DNA of 64,000 nt, from positions 2,266,441-2,330,440 of the forward strand of contig NC_031471.1 of the NCBI RefSeq assembly GCF_000006565.2, in the 5' to 3' direction. This DNA is from Toxoplasma gondii ME49. Taxonomy: Eukaryota > Apicomplexa > Conoidasida > Eucoccidiorida > Sarcocystidae. Below, piece after piece: positions 13,201 to 23,378 of the stretch (the stretch's first letter is position 1; each line of letters begins with the position of its first letter). The translations under genes were made by a program, and so were the position numbers. The notes under the pieces are model-generated. The model saw nothing but the letters and a program-made list of their open reading frames with translations. It had not been told where the DNA came from and made no database searches.

Positions 13201-13445
13201 TGGCCGCAGCCCGCCTGGAGCGCCTGGCCGACGATGACTTGGTCGACCTGACTGCCTTCGATGCCCGCTCTTCGCAAGGCGCCTTCGATCGCGAGAGAAC
13301 CAAGCCGAAAAGCTGCGATGTTCTTGTAGGCACCCATGTACGAACCGATCGGCGTCCGCGCACCGCTGACGAGGAACACAGGCTTGGGGAGAAACCTACG
13401 GAGCAAAGGCTGCGCGTGCAGCGAAGCGACTTGCGTACTCGCCAT
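8482..13445 (-). CDS. Thiolase (acetyl-CoA acetyltransferase / acyltransferase)
   Basis: Eight exons in transcript order: 13445-13169, 12808-12652, 11768-11666, 11146-11002, 10587-10380, 9868-9769, 9218-9095, 8609-8482. They sum to 1242 nt (413 aa plus stop), all with GT/AG borders and matching phases. The enzyme condenses two acetyl-CoA, or thiolytically cleaves 3-ketoacyl-CoA. Family landmarks appear in order: SGARTPIG near residue 30; nucleophile Cys107 in [31 protein letters not shown] at 337-340; His369 in GHP; and Cys399 in CNGGGG. All catalytic residues are present and the length is normal. About 22 residues precede the domain; they are Arg/Ser/Leu-containing without acidic residues and could be a mitochondrial presequence (inference). 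No C-terminal SKL-like signal is seen. The start is the ATG in the context GAGAATGG; the frame stays open upstream, but that part reads like UTR. Confidence 0.9.
9509..9560. repeat. (AT)n microsatellite in a thiolase intron
   Basis: Interrupted TATA/TATG dinucleotide tract inside the intron between exons 6 and 7 of the thiolase gene. Confidence 0.9.
10124..10165. repeat. (AT)n/(GT)n microsatellite in a thiolase intron
   Basis: AT-repeat followed by a short GT-repeat, in the intron between exons 5 and 6 of the thiolase gene. Confidence 0.9.
10257..10297. repeat. (AT)n microsatellite in the same thiolase intron
   Basis: Nearly pure AT dinucleotide run; second tract in the intron between exons 5 and 6. 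Confidence 0.9.
10631..10684. repeat. (AT)n microsatellite in a thiolase intron
   Basis: AT run with ACAG interruptions, in the intron between exons 4 and 5, about 45 bases upstream (transcript sense) of the exon 5 acceptor. Confidence 0.9.
12384..12435. repeat. (AT)n plus (ATAG)n microsatellite in a thiolase intron
   Basis: AT dinucleotide run followed by ATAG tetranucleotide repeats, in the intron between exons 2 and 3. Confidence 0.9.
12942..12995. repeat. (AT)n microsatellite in thiolase intron 1
   Basis: Interrupted AT dinucleotide tract between exons 1 and 2 of the thiolase gene. Confidence 0.9.
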
Positions 13446-16143
13446 TCTCCAGGAAAACGGACAGAAGGGAAGAGCACCAGCAGAGAAACACAAGGAGTGA
13501 GGAAGGAAGGTAGAAAAGCTAGGCGAGAGAGAGACGAAATGTAGAGTCAAGCAGAGATTGATGGAGATGACGAGAGAGAGAAAAACTGGAGCCAGAGGCG
13601 AAGGGAAGAACAAAAGAAAACTGAAGAACCTTTAAAGGGGAAGAAAAGAGGGTCCTGGCCTGCAGCGAATGGCGTAGGAGAAGACGTTAAACTCCAGGGC
13701 CTGTTATATAAGCCTTGAGTAGCCCAGAGAACGGAGAGACATCGAGACGAAGAAGCGAGTGACGGGGAGAAAACGAAAAAGAATAGACGAGCGGAAGAGA
13801 AGCAACGCTCTGAGATGCACGAGCAGACGCACGAGTTACCAGCGCAAACGAATACCACATGAACCCTTTCGGTGAGAGAATTGCTGTTCTTGGAGAGAAG
13901 CCACCAGTCTTCGCGTCCAAAAAGTCAGCATACTTTTCTCTCTGCCGCATCGTTGCCCAGCAATCACCCAGTCGAGGAAAGCAGCGAAGGACTTTGTCCC
14001 GAGGCTGTGGAGAAGTTGTGTCCAGACTCGGTCCGTAAAAGAAGTCGCGGACTCTCAGAAAATGGCATCTCGTCGCCAGTGGAAAAAACACCAGAGATGG
14101 GAATGGGCCCAGTGAACTGTTTGAGTTTCAGGAGAACGAACGAACGGGAAATGTCGCACCTCAGAAAACTCAGGAGTGTGAAGCTGGGGAAAGCGAAAGT
14201 ATGCAAGCATCTGAAGCTCGCGAGATGCATTCACCGCGTACGAGAGACGACTGCGTTTTTGGAAGGGTGAAAAAGGGCGTTCATTTGATGCAAGAGAACC
14301 GCAGACTCGCTTGCATGCAGTTTTCGCCACGTTGAGACTGTGGTCCAGACATCTGAACCAGGTGACCAATGGGCCGCTTTCCGGGCTTTCCCGCGAAAAA
14401 GCTGCTTGCGTTTTTACCACTCCCGTGGAGATCGGAGAGGAGGAAAGAATTCAAAACAAAGGTGCTGACCTGGCCAAGAACACGTTTTTTTGGAAGCGAG
14501 AAAAGGCAGAAATATCAGAAAACCAAGCACTAGGATGTGAGATGCCGCTGCGGAGTCGACGCGCTGTCGACAGATGTGTTGAACCGCCTCGCAAGCGGTT
14601 TCGCATATCGTTCTTTCCTCAGCACGAGTTGCAGAAGCAACCGGTCGCTTTGTCAGAGAGTCTTCAGAGGAGGAAGTGTGTTAACGCACGCGCCACATCC
14701 ACAAAAGCGATGTCAGTTTCTTTGTTTCGCTGTCAGATGTATGTGAGAAAACAGCGGTTGTATCGGCTTTCCAGAAAGATCGACAGGGGGGCTACAGATT
14801 GCAGCTGGCTGGCGAGGAGCAGAGCTGCTCTGCTCCTCGCCTGCTCTTTCCCGGCTAATAGACGGAGAGACAGCTCGCTGGCCGCAGAAAACACGTCAAA
14901 AGCCATTCGTTTTCAGGCATTTGATGCTTCCCCCGATCCGATGTTTTGTGTCCGTCGTTTGTGTCTCCCTTCCTGTTCTTTTAGGTCCGCGTTTGTCTCC
15001 CCGTTCCGTCGCTGCCGTTCCTCTCGGCTGGTAAACGCTGCTGCTGTCGCCAAGCTGTTCATGTCGTCGACGTTTTCAGTTTTGTTCTGTATCGTTCGTA
15101 CTCTTCTCTGTGTAACCGTGTTCTCTCCCCTCGTACACTCTCTCTGGATCTGTGTATTCTCATCTTACCTTGTCGTCCCCCCCGCATCGCAGCCCTTTCT
15201 TCGCCTCTCGCTGCAGGTGTCGTTTTCTCTCGAGTCTTCCCGGCTTCCCAGTAATCTTCCGCTTCAACGTCGCATCTTCTGCTCGCCTCAATTCTTTCTG
15301 CTTTCGCTTTCTTTCTGTATTCTGTCTTTCGGAAATTGACATTCCGGACTGGGCGCTCCTCTGGAGTGAACGAAACTGTTCACCAAACAGTGGCGACCAC
15401 CCCAAGAACGAGACTAGGAATATTTTTCCAGCGGAAAACAAAGGAGCAAGGCAGTTCGTAGTTTCTTCCTCTCCTCGGTCCCGCGTCAGAAAGGGGATTT
15501 CAGGGATCTTCTTTTCTTCGCTTTTTGCCGAAACAACTTCGACCCGATCCGTACCGTCAGGATCTGAGATTCCCCTGTCTTCTGCATTCGTTCAGGCGAA
15601 CTTTGAAGACTCTCCGCTGCTTCTGTCGGTCCTTTTCAAAATCTGTTTCTCCTGACGGGACTGAATTTTCGCTTGATTCTTTTTTGTACCCGGAAGCAGG
15701 ACGGATGTCCTCTTCGTTTCTCTCAATCGTCTTCCGTGCTTCCTGCCGTCTAGGCCACCGGTCCTTCACCCCGTTCCTTCGTTTACCACAACGACACACC
15801 TTTTCTCTCCTTCTAGAAACGATCCTGTATCTGCATCTTAAGCCACCACACTGTTTTCTCACCCGAGTCGGCTGTCTTGGATCTGTCAGCGAGTTGTCCA
15901 GTCCTTTTCGGTGTTCTGTGAAAAAGCTGCCGTCGACGGAGTAGAAGAAACACATGTCGGCAGCCGCCTTTGTGGACGCGCGTATGCACAGTCCATCTGA
16001 TTTCCCTCAAATGCCTATTTAATCTGTAAAAAAGGACCAAGCACAACCCCACTTCAATCCCGAACAACGTAAAAGCTGTGCCTAACGACAGCCTGGGTAG
16101 CCTCCTCTCGTCGGCAAATTCGTTTCTCTCGAAGTCCGCAAAA
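13446..16143. promoter_or_regulatory. Divergent upstream region of the thiolase and RNase-kappa-like genes
   Basis: About 2.7 kb separates two head-to-head genes, so it should contain both promoters and 5' UTRs. A frame of 342 codons at 14311-15339 (+) opens with TTG, has biased CT-rich content and no recognisable domain, so I do not call it a gene. The stretch 15100-15950 is strongly pyrimidine-rich on the plus strand. Confidence 0.45.
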
Positions 16144-17495
16144 ATGGCGTGCTCCATGCCCTGTTGCGCAACATGTTGCCTTCTCCTCTCGGGATTCGCG
16201 ATCGTCTTCTTGCTGGTCTTTGGAGCTCTCATGGCCAACAAAGCGACGACTATCGAAATCGAGCACGACAAGATGGACAACGGCTGTGTCGCTGCGTTCA
16301 TCTGCGCGGGGGTAAGAGACTCGCTAGCGCCCCCACGGCGGGAGAAAGTCAAGGTGGCATCCTTGGTTTCCTTTTGAATCCTCTCGGTTTTCAGATTTGT
16401 TGAAAAAGGCTTTCTCCCTGGAACGAAACGCCGTCCCCAACACGAAACCGACAGACACACTGCTCGACATCGGCTCTGTCAGTGGATGCGTGCCGTGAGT
16501 GCTGCCGCATACTGCATCTTGACTTCTCTGCATGCAACACCGGAATTTTCCGCCCACGACTGCAGTGGAACTAGACACAGTGACCCTTTTTGCAAATACA
16601 TATATATATATATGTATATGTTCGTGAATGCATGTGTCATTCGGCAACTGCTCGGGAGCTAGACAACAATATTTATATTATATGGCTGTGAGTGCCCAAT
16701 TATCTGCGTGGGTATGCATGTAACCAGGCTCTGTAACAAATGTATCAGCAGCAGAATATGCTGCTGCCAGGGCTCTGTGAGATTGGATTCAACCACCGCA
16801 CGGTGGGCTTGGAATGGTTTCTCGCACTCGTGATTGTCCTCACAGTATTTGCAGGGGGAGGAATCCCGAAGCGACGCTGTATCACCTCTCAATACCGAGA
16901 GACTGCGGCAGCAAAGTGCTTTCTTATCCACGCGGGATCAATTTTTCTCGCGTTTTCCTTGGGGTTGTTTCTATACGCATGTTCCACATCCTAGTCATGG
17001 GTAACCGGCAACAGAAGTGGACAGGACGGTCGGGTGCGGTCATACGCCTACACAGGCATGTCTGCATGCGCGAACACATTCAACTACGCACACGGGTATA
17101 TACTTAACCCGCGTACTCACGCATGCATATATATCTATCTATATATATATATTTATGTACAGGTAGATGCAAGAGTCCTTTGTCCATTTTTCTGTATTCC
17201 TGTTTGCTTTCCGCGCCATTTTCGCGTAGCGCTCCACCTTATCCGTGTGCTCTGTTTCTTTCCTCAGGCTTACACTGTGTTCTTTCTAATTTCCGCTCTC
17301 TACCTCTATCTCCACTCCAGTCGACAAGCACAGGCCGCCACCCCGGAGGCGGTGCCTCTACAGTCGATGGCGGAAGCAGGCGGCACAGAAAACAGACGCG
17401 AGTTCGACACCGATGCTGCACCTGCCTTTTCTTCGCAGACTTCTCAAAAGCTAGTTAAAGGCCGAAGCGCATCGAGGACACTCGCAGAGGCTTAG
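16144..17495 (+). CDS. Small two-span membrane protein, RNase kappa / V-ATPase subunit f-like
   Basis: Two exons, 16144-16311 and 17268-17495, joined in phase 0 (donor GGTAAGAG, acceptor TTCCTCAG), giving 131 aa. The ATG sits in a favourable context (AAAAATGGCG). The N-terminus has a cysteine cluster (CCATCC), then a hydrophobic span at about residues 12-30. A short polar loop with a conserved-looking NGC follows, and then a second span at about 52-73 that runs across the exon junction. The tail of about 58 residues is polar. The order MA..CC, span, IE, NxC, AG, span resembles RNASEK, now known as V-ATPase membrane subunit f; this is recognition by pattern, not alignment. The length exceeds RNASEK (about 98 aa) because of the tail. 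An intervening coding exon in the 956-base intron is possible but not needed. Confidence 0.5.
16596..16620. repeat. (AT)n microsatellite in the intron of the RNase-kappa-like gene
   Basis: Short AT dinucleotide tract. A second, longer interrupted one lies at about 17122-17160 in the same intron. Confidence 0.85.
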
Positions 17496-18369
17496 TAGAC
17501 TCACCCCGCGTGAAACATATCTTAACACAGAGTCAACAGGGATTTGAAAACCCTGTGATTGTAGCCCTCAGCCGCATACAGTTTCATCTGAGTCCCGTGA
17601 GATGACTGGAGTTGTCTTCCTCGTGATGTGAGCTTCTTTCTAGTACCTGTGGTGGCGCCAGAGACTTGCGGAAATGTTTTTATGGAAAATCGAAAAGGAA
17701 CTTCCGTAAACGCATTCCCCCACGTAAAGGATCTTATGCGTAAACACGGCCGTCCACATCAAGTATCTTTTGCAAGAAGCACGTGATACATCTTTGCAAG
17801 CCACTAGCCAGATCACATCATGTTGTAGAGTAGTTGTTTTCCCACGTATCCAAGCTGTCCGCTTCTCCGGTGCCGCTCGCAGACAAGACGACAATTGGAA
17901 CATAAAAAAATCTGGTGTCAAAACACATACGCTTTGACATTAACGAAAGATACTTTCATTCACCTGCTTCAAAAAAGTTACGCAATACAGCCGTACGTAG
18001 AGGCCGAAAATGGAGTTATTCCTGGTCACGCCTAATCAGGTATCCCTTTTGTTCACAGCCCTTCGCATATACACGAGCGCGAGAGCACAACACGCGTGCC
18101 AGTAGGTAAAAAAGTATGGAATTAGGGTCTTTGTCCTTGCAGCTGCCTCTTAGACTGTGCTGTTTGCACTTTGAGAAGAGTCATCACTTTCGTGGACTCA
18201 CGGAAGCATCCCGGTAAGGCAGGGTTCCCTTTGGTTGAAGTAGCACAGTAAACGAACTCGAGCGATGTAGTCGCCAAAAAAAGATCCAGCTGCGATAGCA
18301 ACGGACATCAACTGGTCAGCTACAAAGCGAACAACGCTGATCGTCAATCCTTACAGCAGGGTGTCCCGC
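17496..18369. other. Convergent intergenic region
   Basis: Lies between the stop codon of the RNase-kappa-like gene and that of the first SRS gene. No gene, RNA or repeat could be supported; it probably contains two 3' UTRs. Confidence 0.5.
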
Positions 18370-19533
18370 CTAAAAGGAAGTGGAAAGCAGCCCTGCCACA
18401 GAGGCAGCACCGGAGGCTGTTACCGCCCACAGAGATGATAATGCAGAGGAGGCGGACCTCGTTGTCTTAACAGTCGCGATGACATTGCAACTTGTTGCTG
18501 CACCAAACTGGCCGGTAGTTGTCTCAGGATCAGTAGTACCCGACGGTTTTCTGGGGGCACACGCCAAGCGGATCTTCAGGTCCTTCGATGGAAATGCAGA
18601 CACAGGGATCGTCAGGGTGACAGAAGTCGTCACACCGCCTTTCTCCACCCAACTCGCTTCAATTATCGGAAGAACGTCGGTGTACTTCTTTCCTGTGCGT
18701 TCTTCCGCAAGTGGATCATCAGTTGCGCAGCACTCAGTGGCCACGTTTCTGGAAGTGACAAATCCCAGGCTCCCACATTCGACAGTCACAGCGTTTTTGT
18801 CAGTTGTAATCTCGACCTCCACAGGTTGTTTGTTGCTGTTATGGCCGTACGCACAGGTAACAACGTTGTCTGCCTGAACAGAAGGTCTCGCTTCCACATG
18901 TACTGGCACTACGCACGATGGCTTGTTAGCTGAATCGTCAGACGTCGGATCTTCTTGACACCCGACGAAGAAGGCTATGTCTTCCAAAGGCAGATCGTCC
19001 GCAGTTAAGTTCAGGGTCCATTTTTCGCCTCTGTAGGTGTGTTCGTATGGCACATCTTCTGTGAAGCTCAAAAACTTTTGTGTCCCAAGAAGCTTTTGCA
19101 GTGTGATATCCATTGCTTCAATGCCGCCTGTTGATGCACCGAACTGGCATGTGCCGTTAATGCCCTTCAAACTGGGGTCACAGACAATTCCTAATCCTAG
19201 AGGAACCGCTTGATTCCTCGGACCATGACACTCTATTTTAGCAGTGAGGTTCTGAATTGACAATGTTAGTGCTGTCGCGCCATGTTTCGTAATTTCGCCA
19301 GTGCCGGATGCCGTCAAACTGCATTTGGCAACTCCACCCTCAATTGTCGGTCCATACTGGGTCTTAGTCTGCTCTTTTTGCATGATTCGATGTTGAAACC
19401 CTTCGAAAAACTTCTCTGCAATTGCCAGTTCGCCAGGGAGCAATGCAACTGCACCCAGGTAAATCACCATCAACTCGCGCGCCCTCAACCTGAGCCCTCT
19501 ACGAAGTCGCGGCACAGCCGGCGTCCTCATCAT
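18370..19533 (-). CDS. SRS (SAG1-related) GPI-anchored surface antigen, copy 1
   Basis: Single-exon gene of 387 aa (or 386 from the adjacent second ATG at 19530). The N-terminus has basic residues, then a hydrophobic segment (LMVIYLGAVALL) acting as signal peptide. Two SAG domains follow, with six cysteines each, and a C-terminal hydrophobic tail typical of a GPI signal. SRS proteins coat the parasite surface and act in host-cell attachment and immune interaction. The linker between the domains (VPVHVEARPS) and the DVLP motif in domain 2 are shared with the neighbouring copies. Oddity: domain 2 has an adjacent Cys pair (ECCATDD) and lacks the usual fourth cysteine, where its neighbours have DTC or GTC. 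The frame stays open upstream, but the start I chose aligns with the other copies. Confidence 0.85.
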   Translation of the reverse strand: MMRTPAVPRLRRGLRLRARELMVIYLGAVALLPGELAIAEKFFEGFQHRIMQKEQTKTQYGPTIEGGVAKCSLTASGTGEITKHGATALTLSIQNLTAKIECHGPRNQAVPLGLGIVCDPSLKGINGTCQFGASTGGIEAMDITLQKLLGTQKFLSFTEDVPYEHTYRGEKWTLNLTADDLPLEDIAFFVGCQEDPTSDDSANKPSCVVPVHVEARPSVQADNVVTCAYGHNSNKQPVEVEITTDKNAVTVECGSLGFVTSRNVATECCATDDPLAEERTGKKYTDVLPIIEASWVEKGGVTTSVTLTIPVSAFPSKDLKIRLACAPRKPSGTTDPETTTGQFGAATSCNVIATVKTTRSASSALSSLWAVTASGAASVAGLLSTSF

Positions 19534-19757
19534 CGTTCGGACATTCGAGATATCCGAATCAAAACAATGAGGAAAAAACACCATCCGAAAGGAACGCACG
19601 CTCCACGCACGCAGTGAACCTGACGGAAATGAGGACAGTAGTGGCGTTTAAAAAAAAAAAAGCATACCCACCGAGTGTCGGGTTTCTGGCGTATATTTTG
19701 GGTGCTCAACCCCCCCGGTGTCCATCCCTCCTCTGTGGAAACATTCCGTGTCCGGAA

Positions 19758-19780
19758 CCTGCTTGTCCGGCTGCGGTTCA
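19758..19780 (-). promoter_or_regulatory. Divergent copy of the SRS upstream element (copy 1)
   Basis: A block containing GCTTGTCCGG and CTGCGGTTC (plus-strand reading) lies about 225 bases upstream of the ATG. This is the same position as the better conserved block of the other copies, and it resembles the copy 6 version (GCTTGTCAGA, CTGCGGTTC). Function is inferred. Confidence 0.4.
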
Positions 19781-20514
19781 GCACACCGGCTCGCGTTCGA
19801 AGTATCCTGCGTATTTCCTCTTTCCCTTCAGCCTCCTTCATGTTCCTCCTAAATCCGTACTTTTTGGCGAGGATGCGAATTACCGTTTTTAAAAAAACTG
19901 CGAGTTCATGCCTTTGGTCTTTGCCCCTTCCTTCCTCTTGACCTGGACCGGGGACGGAACTGGCTGGTTTGGTGGAGGAGGCCTCTCGCGCTACTCGACA
20001 AGAAACGTTGGTTCGCCTTTGTCACGGAACAAGCAAGGATCAATCGGATAATGCTTTCGCTTACGTTTGAAAACCCGTATATATCTTCAACGTCAGCGGC
20101 GGGTCTCCTTCCCTGCTTCAACAACACTAGGGGCCTATGATGTGTGTTGTCTCTCTCAGAACAAGACTCACAGCGGTGCTTACGTGACACGCGAACCACC
20201 GAGCGACAGTGGGAACGGGAAAGAGAAACAAGATACTGAGATGTATTGACATGGTCATGGGCGGCTATTCAGAGTGTGTGTGACGTGTGTGTCGCGAGCG
20301 AATACGCGAAGGGAGGGATGACAGTGCTGCGAGAAGCATGGCGTGACACACGAAAATGAAGCCGTCACAGTTTCATATGGTACTCAGCACCTGGAAAGGG
20401 CTACTAGGCATGAGGAGGGAGAGACGGAGAGAGAGGTCTTATTTACTGGTCCCTTGGTAATCTGTGGTTTGGGTGCAAAAGACTTGAATCGCGGTTCAGG
20501 GTCTGTTAGGTTAA

Positions 20515-20874
20515 TGCCGCGTACGATTCCAGGGGACACCGTGGCATTACCCGAAAAGCGAAGAGGCGCCTTGGATAGTTTGCACCCTTGGACAAAAATC
20601 AAGTCTTTCGCGGAAATGGAACTTTCAGTGCACATCCGCGGATATGTACACTGGCACGTGCGCAACAGGCACTTACCCGTATAACAACGTGTGGGTTTCG
20701 GGTACCTGCTTGCCAAGCACCTGCCTGCTTGCGACTGGGACGCCCCCGTGTGACAATACCAAATACGGTGATTGCCCTGATATGTACTCTTACGAAAACT
20801 ATTTCTTCCTGCCTACAACACAGAGCGGGCACAGTCGCAGAAAGAATGCCTCCTGGATCAAAAATCACGCCTGA
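20515..20874 (+). other. Cysteine- and tyrosine-rich open frame between SRS copies 1 and 2
   Basis: A 120-codon open frame on the strand opposite the SRS genes, with its first ATG at 20644 (76 aa from there). From about 20614 it encodes a Cys-rich stretch: six cysteines in about 55 residues, plus many Tyr, Thr and Gly, for example TYPYNNVW, GTCLPSTC and KYGDCPDMY. This composition is unlike the surrounding noncoding frames and suggests a real exon or the relic of a secreted Cys-rich protein. No start context, splice pattern or family could be established. Confidence 0.25.
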
Positions 20875-20951
20875 CCATGGGGTTCACCAACTGCTATCGG
20901 AATAACAAAAACCCTACTAGTCCCCGTCAACCCCTAGCACACCTACTCTTC

Positions 20952-22148
20952 TCAAAGGGAACCGGCAAGAAGCCCTGCCGCGCCAACAACACCTGACGCA
21001 ACAGCCATGACTTGCAGAGTGGATGTTGCAGATGTCGCGGAGTTCGCTGCTTTGACTGTCACAAAGACATTGCAGTTCGTTGTTGCTTCACCGAACGTTT
21101 TGTCAGCAGCGTTACTATGACTCGGGTTTTTCGCAGCTTTCTTAGGAACACATACTAGTCGGAGCTTCTGGTCCTCCGCTGGAAATCCGTTTTCCGGGAT
21201 TGTCAGAGTGAGAGATGATTTCGCATCGTTCTGCTTCACCCAACTCTCCTCAAACATTGGCAGAACATCGATGTACTTTTTCGCCGTGCAAGTATCCAAA
21301 TTTGCTTCTTCAGGTGCGCAGTACTCCGCTGTGGTGATTCCAGTCATCGGAGCGCCGACACTGCCACACTCGACTGTCACAAAGTTTTTTTCTGCTGTGA
21401 CCTCGACCTCCAGTGCCTGCCCATTGCTCTTCTGGCCGTAAGCGCAGGTGGCAACGTTATCTGCTACAGCAGACGGCCTCGCTTCCACGTGTACAGGCAC
21501 TTTGCACGAGTTTGTGGCGGTGCTAACTGCTGCTGTAGAATCCTTTTTTTGACACCCAACAAAGAATGGGGTGTCCTGTAAAGGGAGATCGCTCGTGGCC
21601 AAGTTCAAGGTCCACTTTTGGCCGTTTTCTGCAGTTTTAGACCCCGTTTTTTGCTGCCACTTCAAATGTTCGCCTGCCTCGAGGAGCGTTTGGAGCGTGA
21701 CTTCTTCTCCCTCAGACGACGTTGCATTCCCAAACTGGCACTTAGTTGCCCCGTCCCGTTCCTTGAGGGCGGCAGAGGTCGCATTTGGGCGGCACACACT
21801 TTGCAACCCTTCCGGCACCGCAATATTGTTAGTACCGGCACAGTGTAACTCGACACCGAGATTGTCTTTGGACAATGTTAGCGCGGTAGCTGGAGGCTGG
21901 ACACGTGTAACCGTCTCTGCTCCTTGCAGGGTACACGTGGCGATGTTCCCTGCAAATTCTGGTCCACTCATGGTTCCCTGTGCGTGTGTCTCTTCCAACT
22001 GCCGATTCATCATTCCTTCGCCGAGTTGTTCTGCCACGGTCTGTCCGGATGATAGCAATACAAAACCACCCATGCAAACCGCCATCAACTTGCTCGCTTT
22101 CGCCCTGAAGCCTCCACCAAGTCGCCGTAGTTCCTGTGTCTTCGCCAT
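20952..22148 (-). CDS. SRS surface antigen, copy 2
   Basis: Single exon, 398 aa, ATG at 22148. It has a basic N-terminus (MAKTQELRRLGG), a hydrophobic signal core (LMAVCMGGFVLL) and two SAG domains. Domain 1 cysteines are in ATCTL, LHCAG, VCRPN, KCQFG, VGCQK and SCKVP; domain 2 cysteines are in TCAYG, ECGSV, YCAPE, DTCTA, VCVPK and NCNVF. It ends in a hydrophobic Ala/Gly-rich GPI signal (GLLAGSL). Expected role: surface coat and attachment. From the inter-domain linker almost to the end it is nearly identical to copy 3 at DNA level, while domain 1 differs strongly, which suggests gene conversion. Confidence 0.9.
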   Translation of the reverse strand: MAKTQELRRLGGGFRAKASKLMAVCMGGFVLLSSGQTVAEQLGEGMMNRQLEETHAQGTMSGPEFAGNIATCTLQGAETVTRVQPPATALTLSKDNLGVELHCAGTNNIAVPEGLQSVCRPNATSAALKERDGATKCQFGNATSSEGEEVTLQTLLEAGEHLKWQQKTGSKTAENGQKWTLNLATSDLPLQDTPFFVGCQKKDSTAAVSTATNSCKVPVHVEARPSAVADNVATCAYGQKSNGQALEVEVTAEKNFVTVECGSVGAPMTGITTAEYCAPEEANLDTCTAKKYIDVLPMFEESWVKQNDAKSSLTLTIPENGFPAEDQKLRLVCVPKKAAKNPSHSNAADKTFGEATTNCNVFVTVKAANSATSATSTLQVMAVASGVVGAAGLLAGSL

Positions 22149-22364
22149 TTTGCAGGCAATCGTAAGTGTCGTTCCAGAAAAATAACAGCAAGTCCGAGAT
22201 ACAAAGGACTAATTCAGACTTCAGTTGGAAGGAACCCACAAAAGCACGAATAATGGTGTCTAAACGGACCGCTTCCCCAGACCCATCCACATTAGGTCTT
22301 TAAACTCGTGCGTTGGGGGGTCTGGGGGTCTGCCACCTTGCCGTGGGTTTAACCCGCCGCGGCG

Positions 22365-22390
22365 CTTGTCTTGCTACAGCTTCACAGGCT
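22365..22390 (-). promoter_or_regulatory. Conserved SRS upstream element (copy 2)
   Basis: The plus strand reads CTTGTCTTGCTACAGCTT, 217 bases upstream of the ATG of SRS copy 2, followed within about 35 bases by GCGCACACTC. The same block at nearly the same distance precedes copies 3, 4 and 6, so it is probably part of the core promoter or transcript start region. Confidence 0.5.
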
Positions 22391-23378
22391 GTCGCTGATT
22401 GCGCACACTCGCGATCGTGGTGTCTTCAGTATGTTCTTCTCTGTTCAGCCTGGTTACTGCAACGCGTAAGACGGAAGCATTTTCAAGGAGGAAATTAGTG
22501 AGAGCTTTTCCCCTGTCGTTTCGGAATTAAACTTTTCGTTTGCTACGAATCCATACGACCTACCTGGCCACAGGTATATCTGCTCTCCTCATTCCCACGG
22601 GCACGGAACTAGTTCGATCCAAAAATTGGGCGAGTTTTGTGTAGCAACATTTTGCGAGAGCAACACCATTTAGGGACGATGGGCCTTTATTTCACGCGTG
22701 CACGGAGATGCGTCGTGTTTCCACCATAGTAAGTTGGCAGTGAACTTAGTATATTTCTGGTGAGCGGAAATGGAGATCCTTAGGTACATGAGCATCCATC
22801 AAAGCAGAGAGTAGGATAACCAAGCAGAAAAAGATGCGCATAAGGGACGACGGCGGAAAGTGACTTCATTAGGTAACAAAAGTGAGATTAATACAATGCG
22901 TCAAGAGCGTGTTCTTCTCGTGCAACAGGCATGCCACTCGCGAAACCGGCAAACAGCAACATGAAGTCGTCGTGGGCAGGGGAAGACTGTTCAAATATAG
23001 CCATACACGCCTAGTAGCTTCCTGAAACGTGTAGCGTCAATCAATTTCAGTGGCGCCTACAGTAAGGGACGCATTGAAAGCCTGGCATCTTCTCTAGGCC
23101 CAAGCAATGCTGTGTGTCCAGAATCACATTTCATGGCTTAGAAAGAGTCGGTAGCACTCCTTCAAATCGCTTGGAAAACATTTCCACGTAAGCGGAAGTC
23201 GTGTCCGCACATGTGCCACATACGGGCTTTGACACACCATCACACATAACACTAACGAGTTATTTTTGGCGAAGGAAATCCAGGAAGAACTATCGCTTCA
23301 AAGTCACTCCAGTAGGCAGCAGCATCTGGCAAATGGAAAGTCAAAAATCGGCCCAGAACCCCGGCACACCGACTCCAT
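22391..23378. other. SRS intergenic spacer, duplicated unit
   Basis: No gene seen. It contains stretches recognisably related to the other spacers, for example a block near 22850-22970 and another ending in TTTGACACACCATCACACAT near 23228. Equivalents lie near 25830-25950 and 26213. The duplicated unit therefore included spacer as well as gene. Confidence 0.5.

Noticed and set aside
14311..15339. 342-codon open frame on the plus strand between thiolase and the RNase-kappa-like gene
   Set aside because: It opens with TTG, has CT-driven low-complexity composition and no recognisable domain. It lies in a divergent promoter/UTR region.
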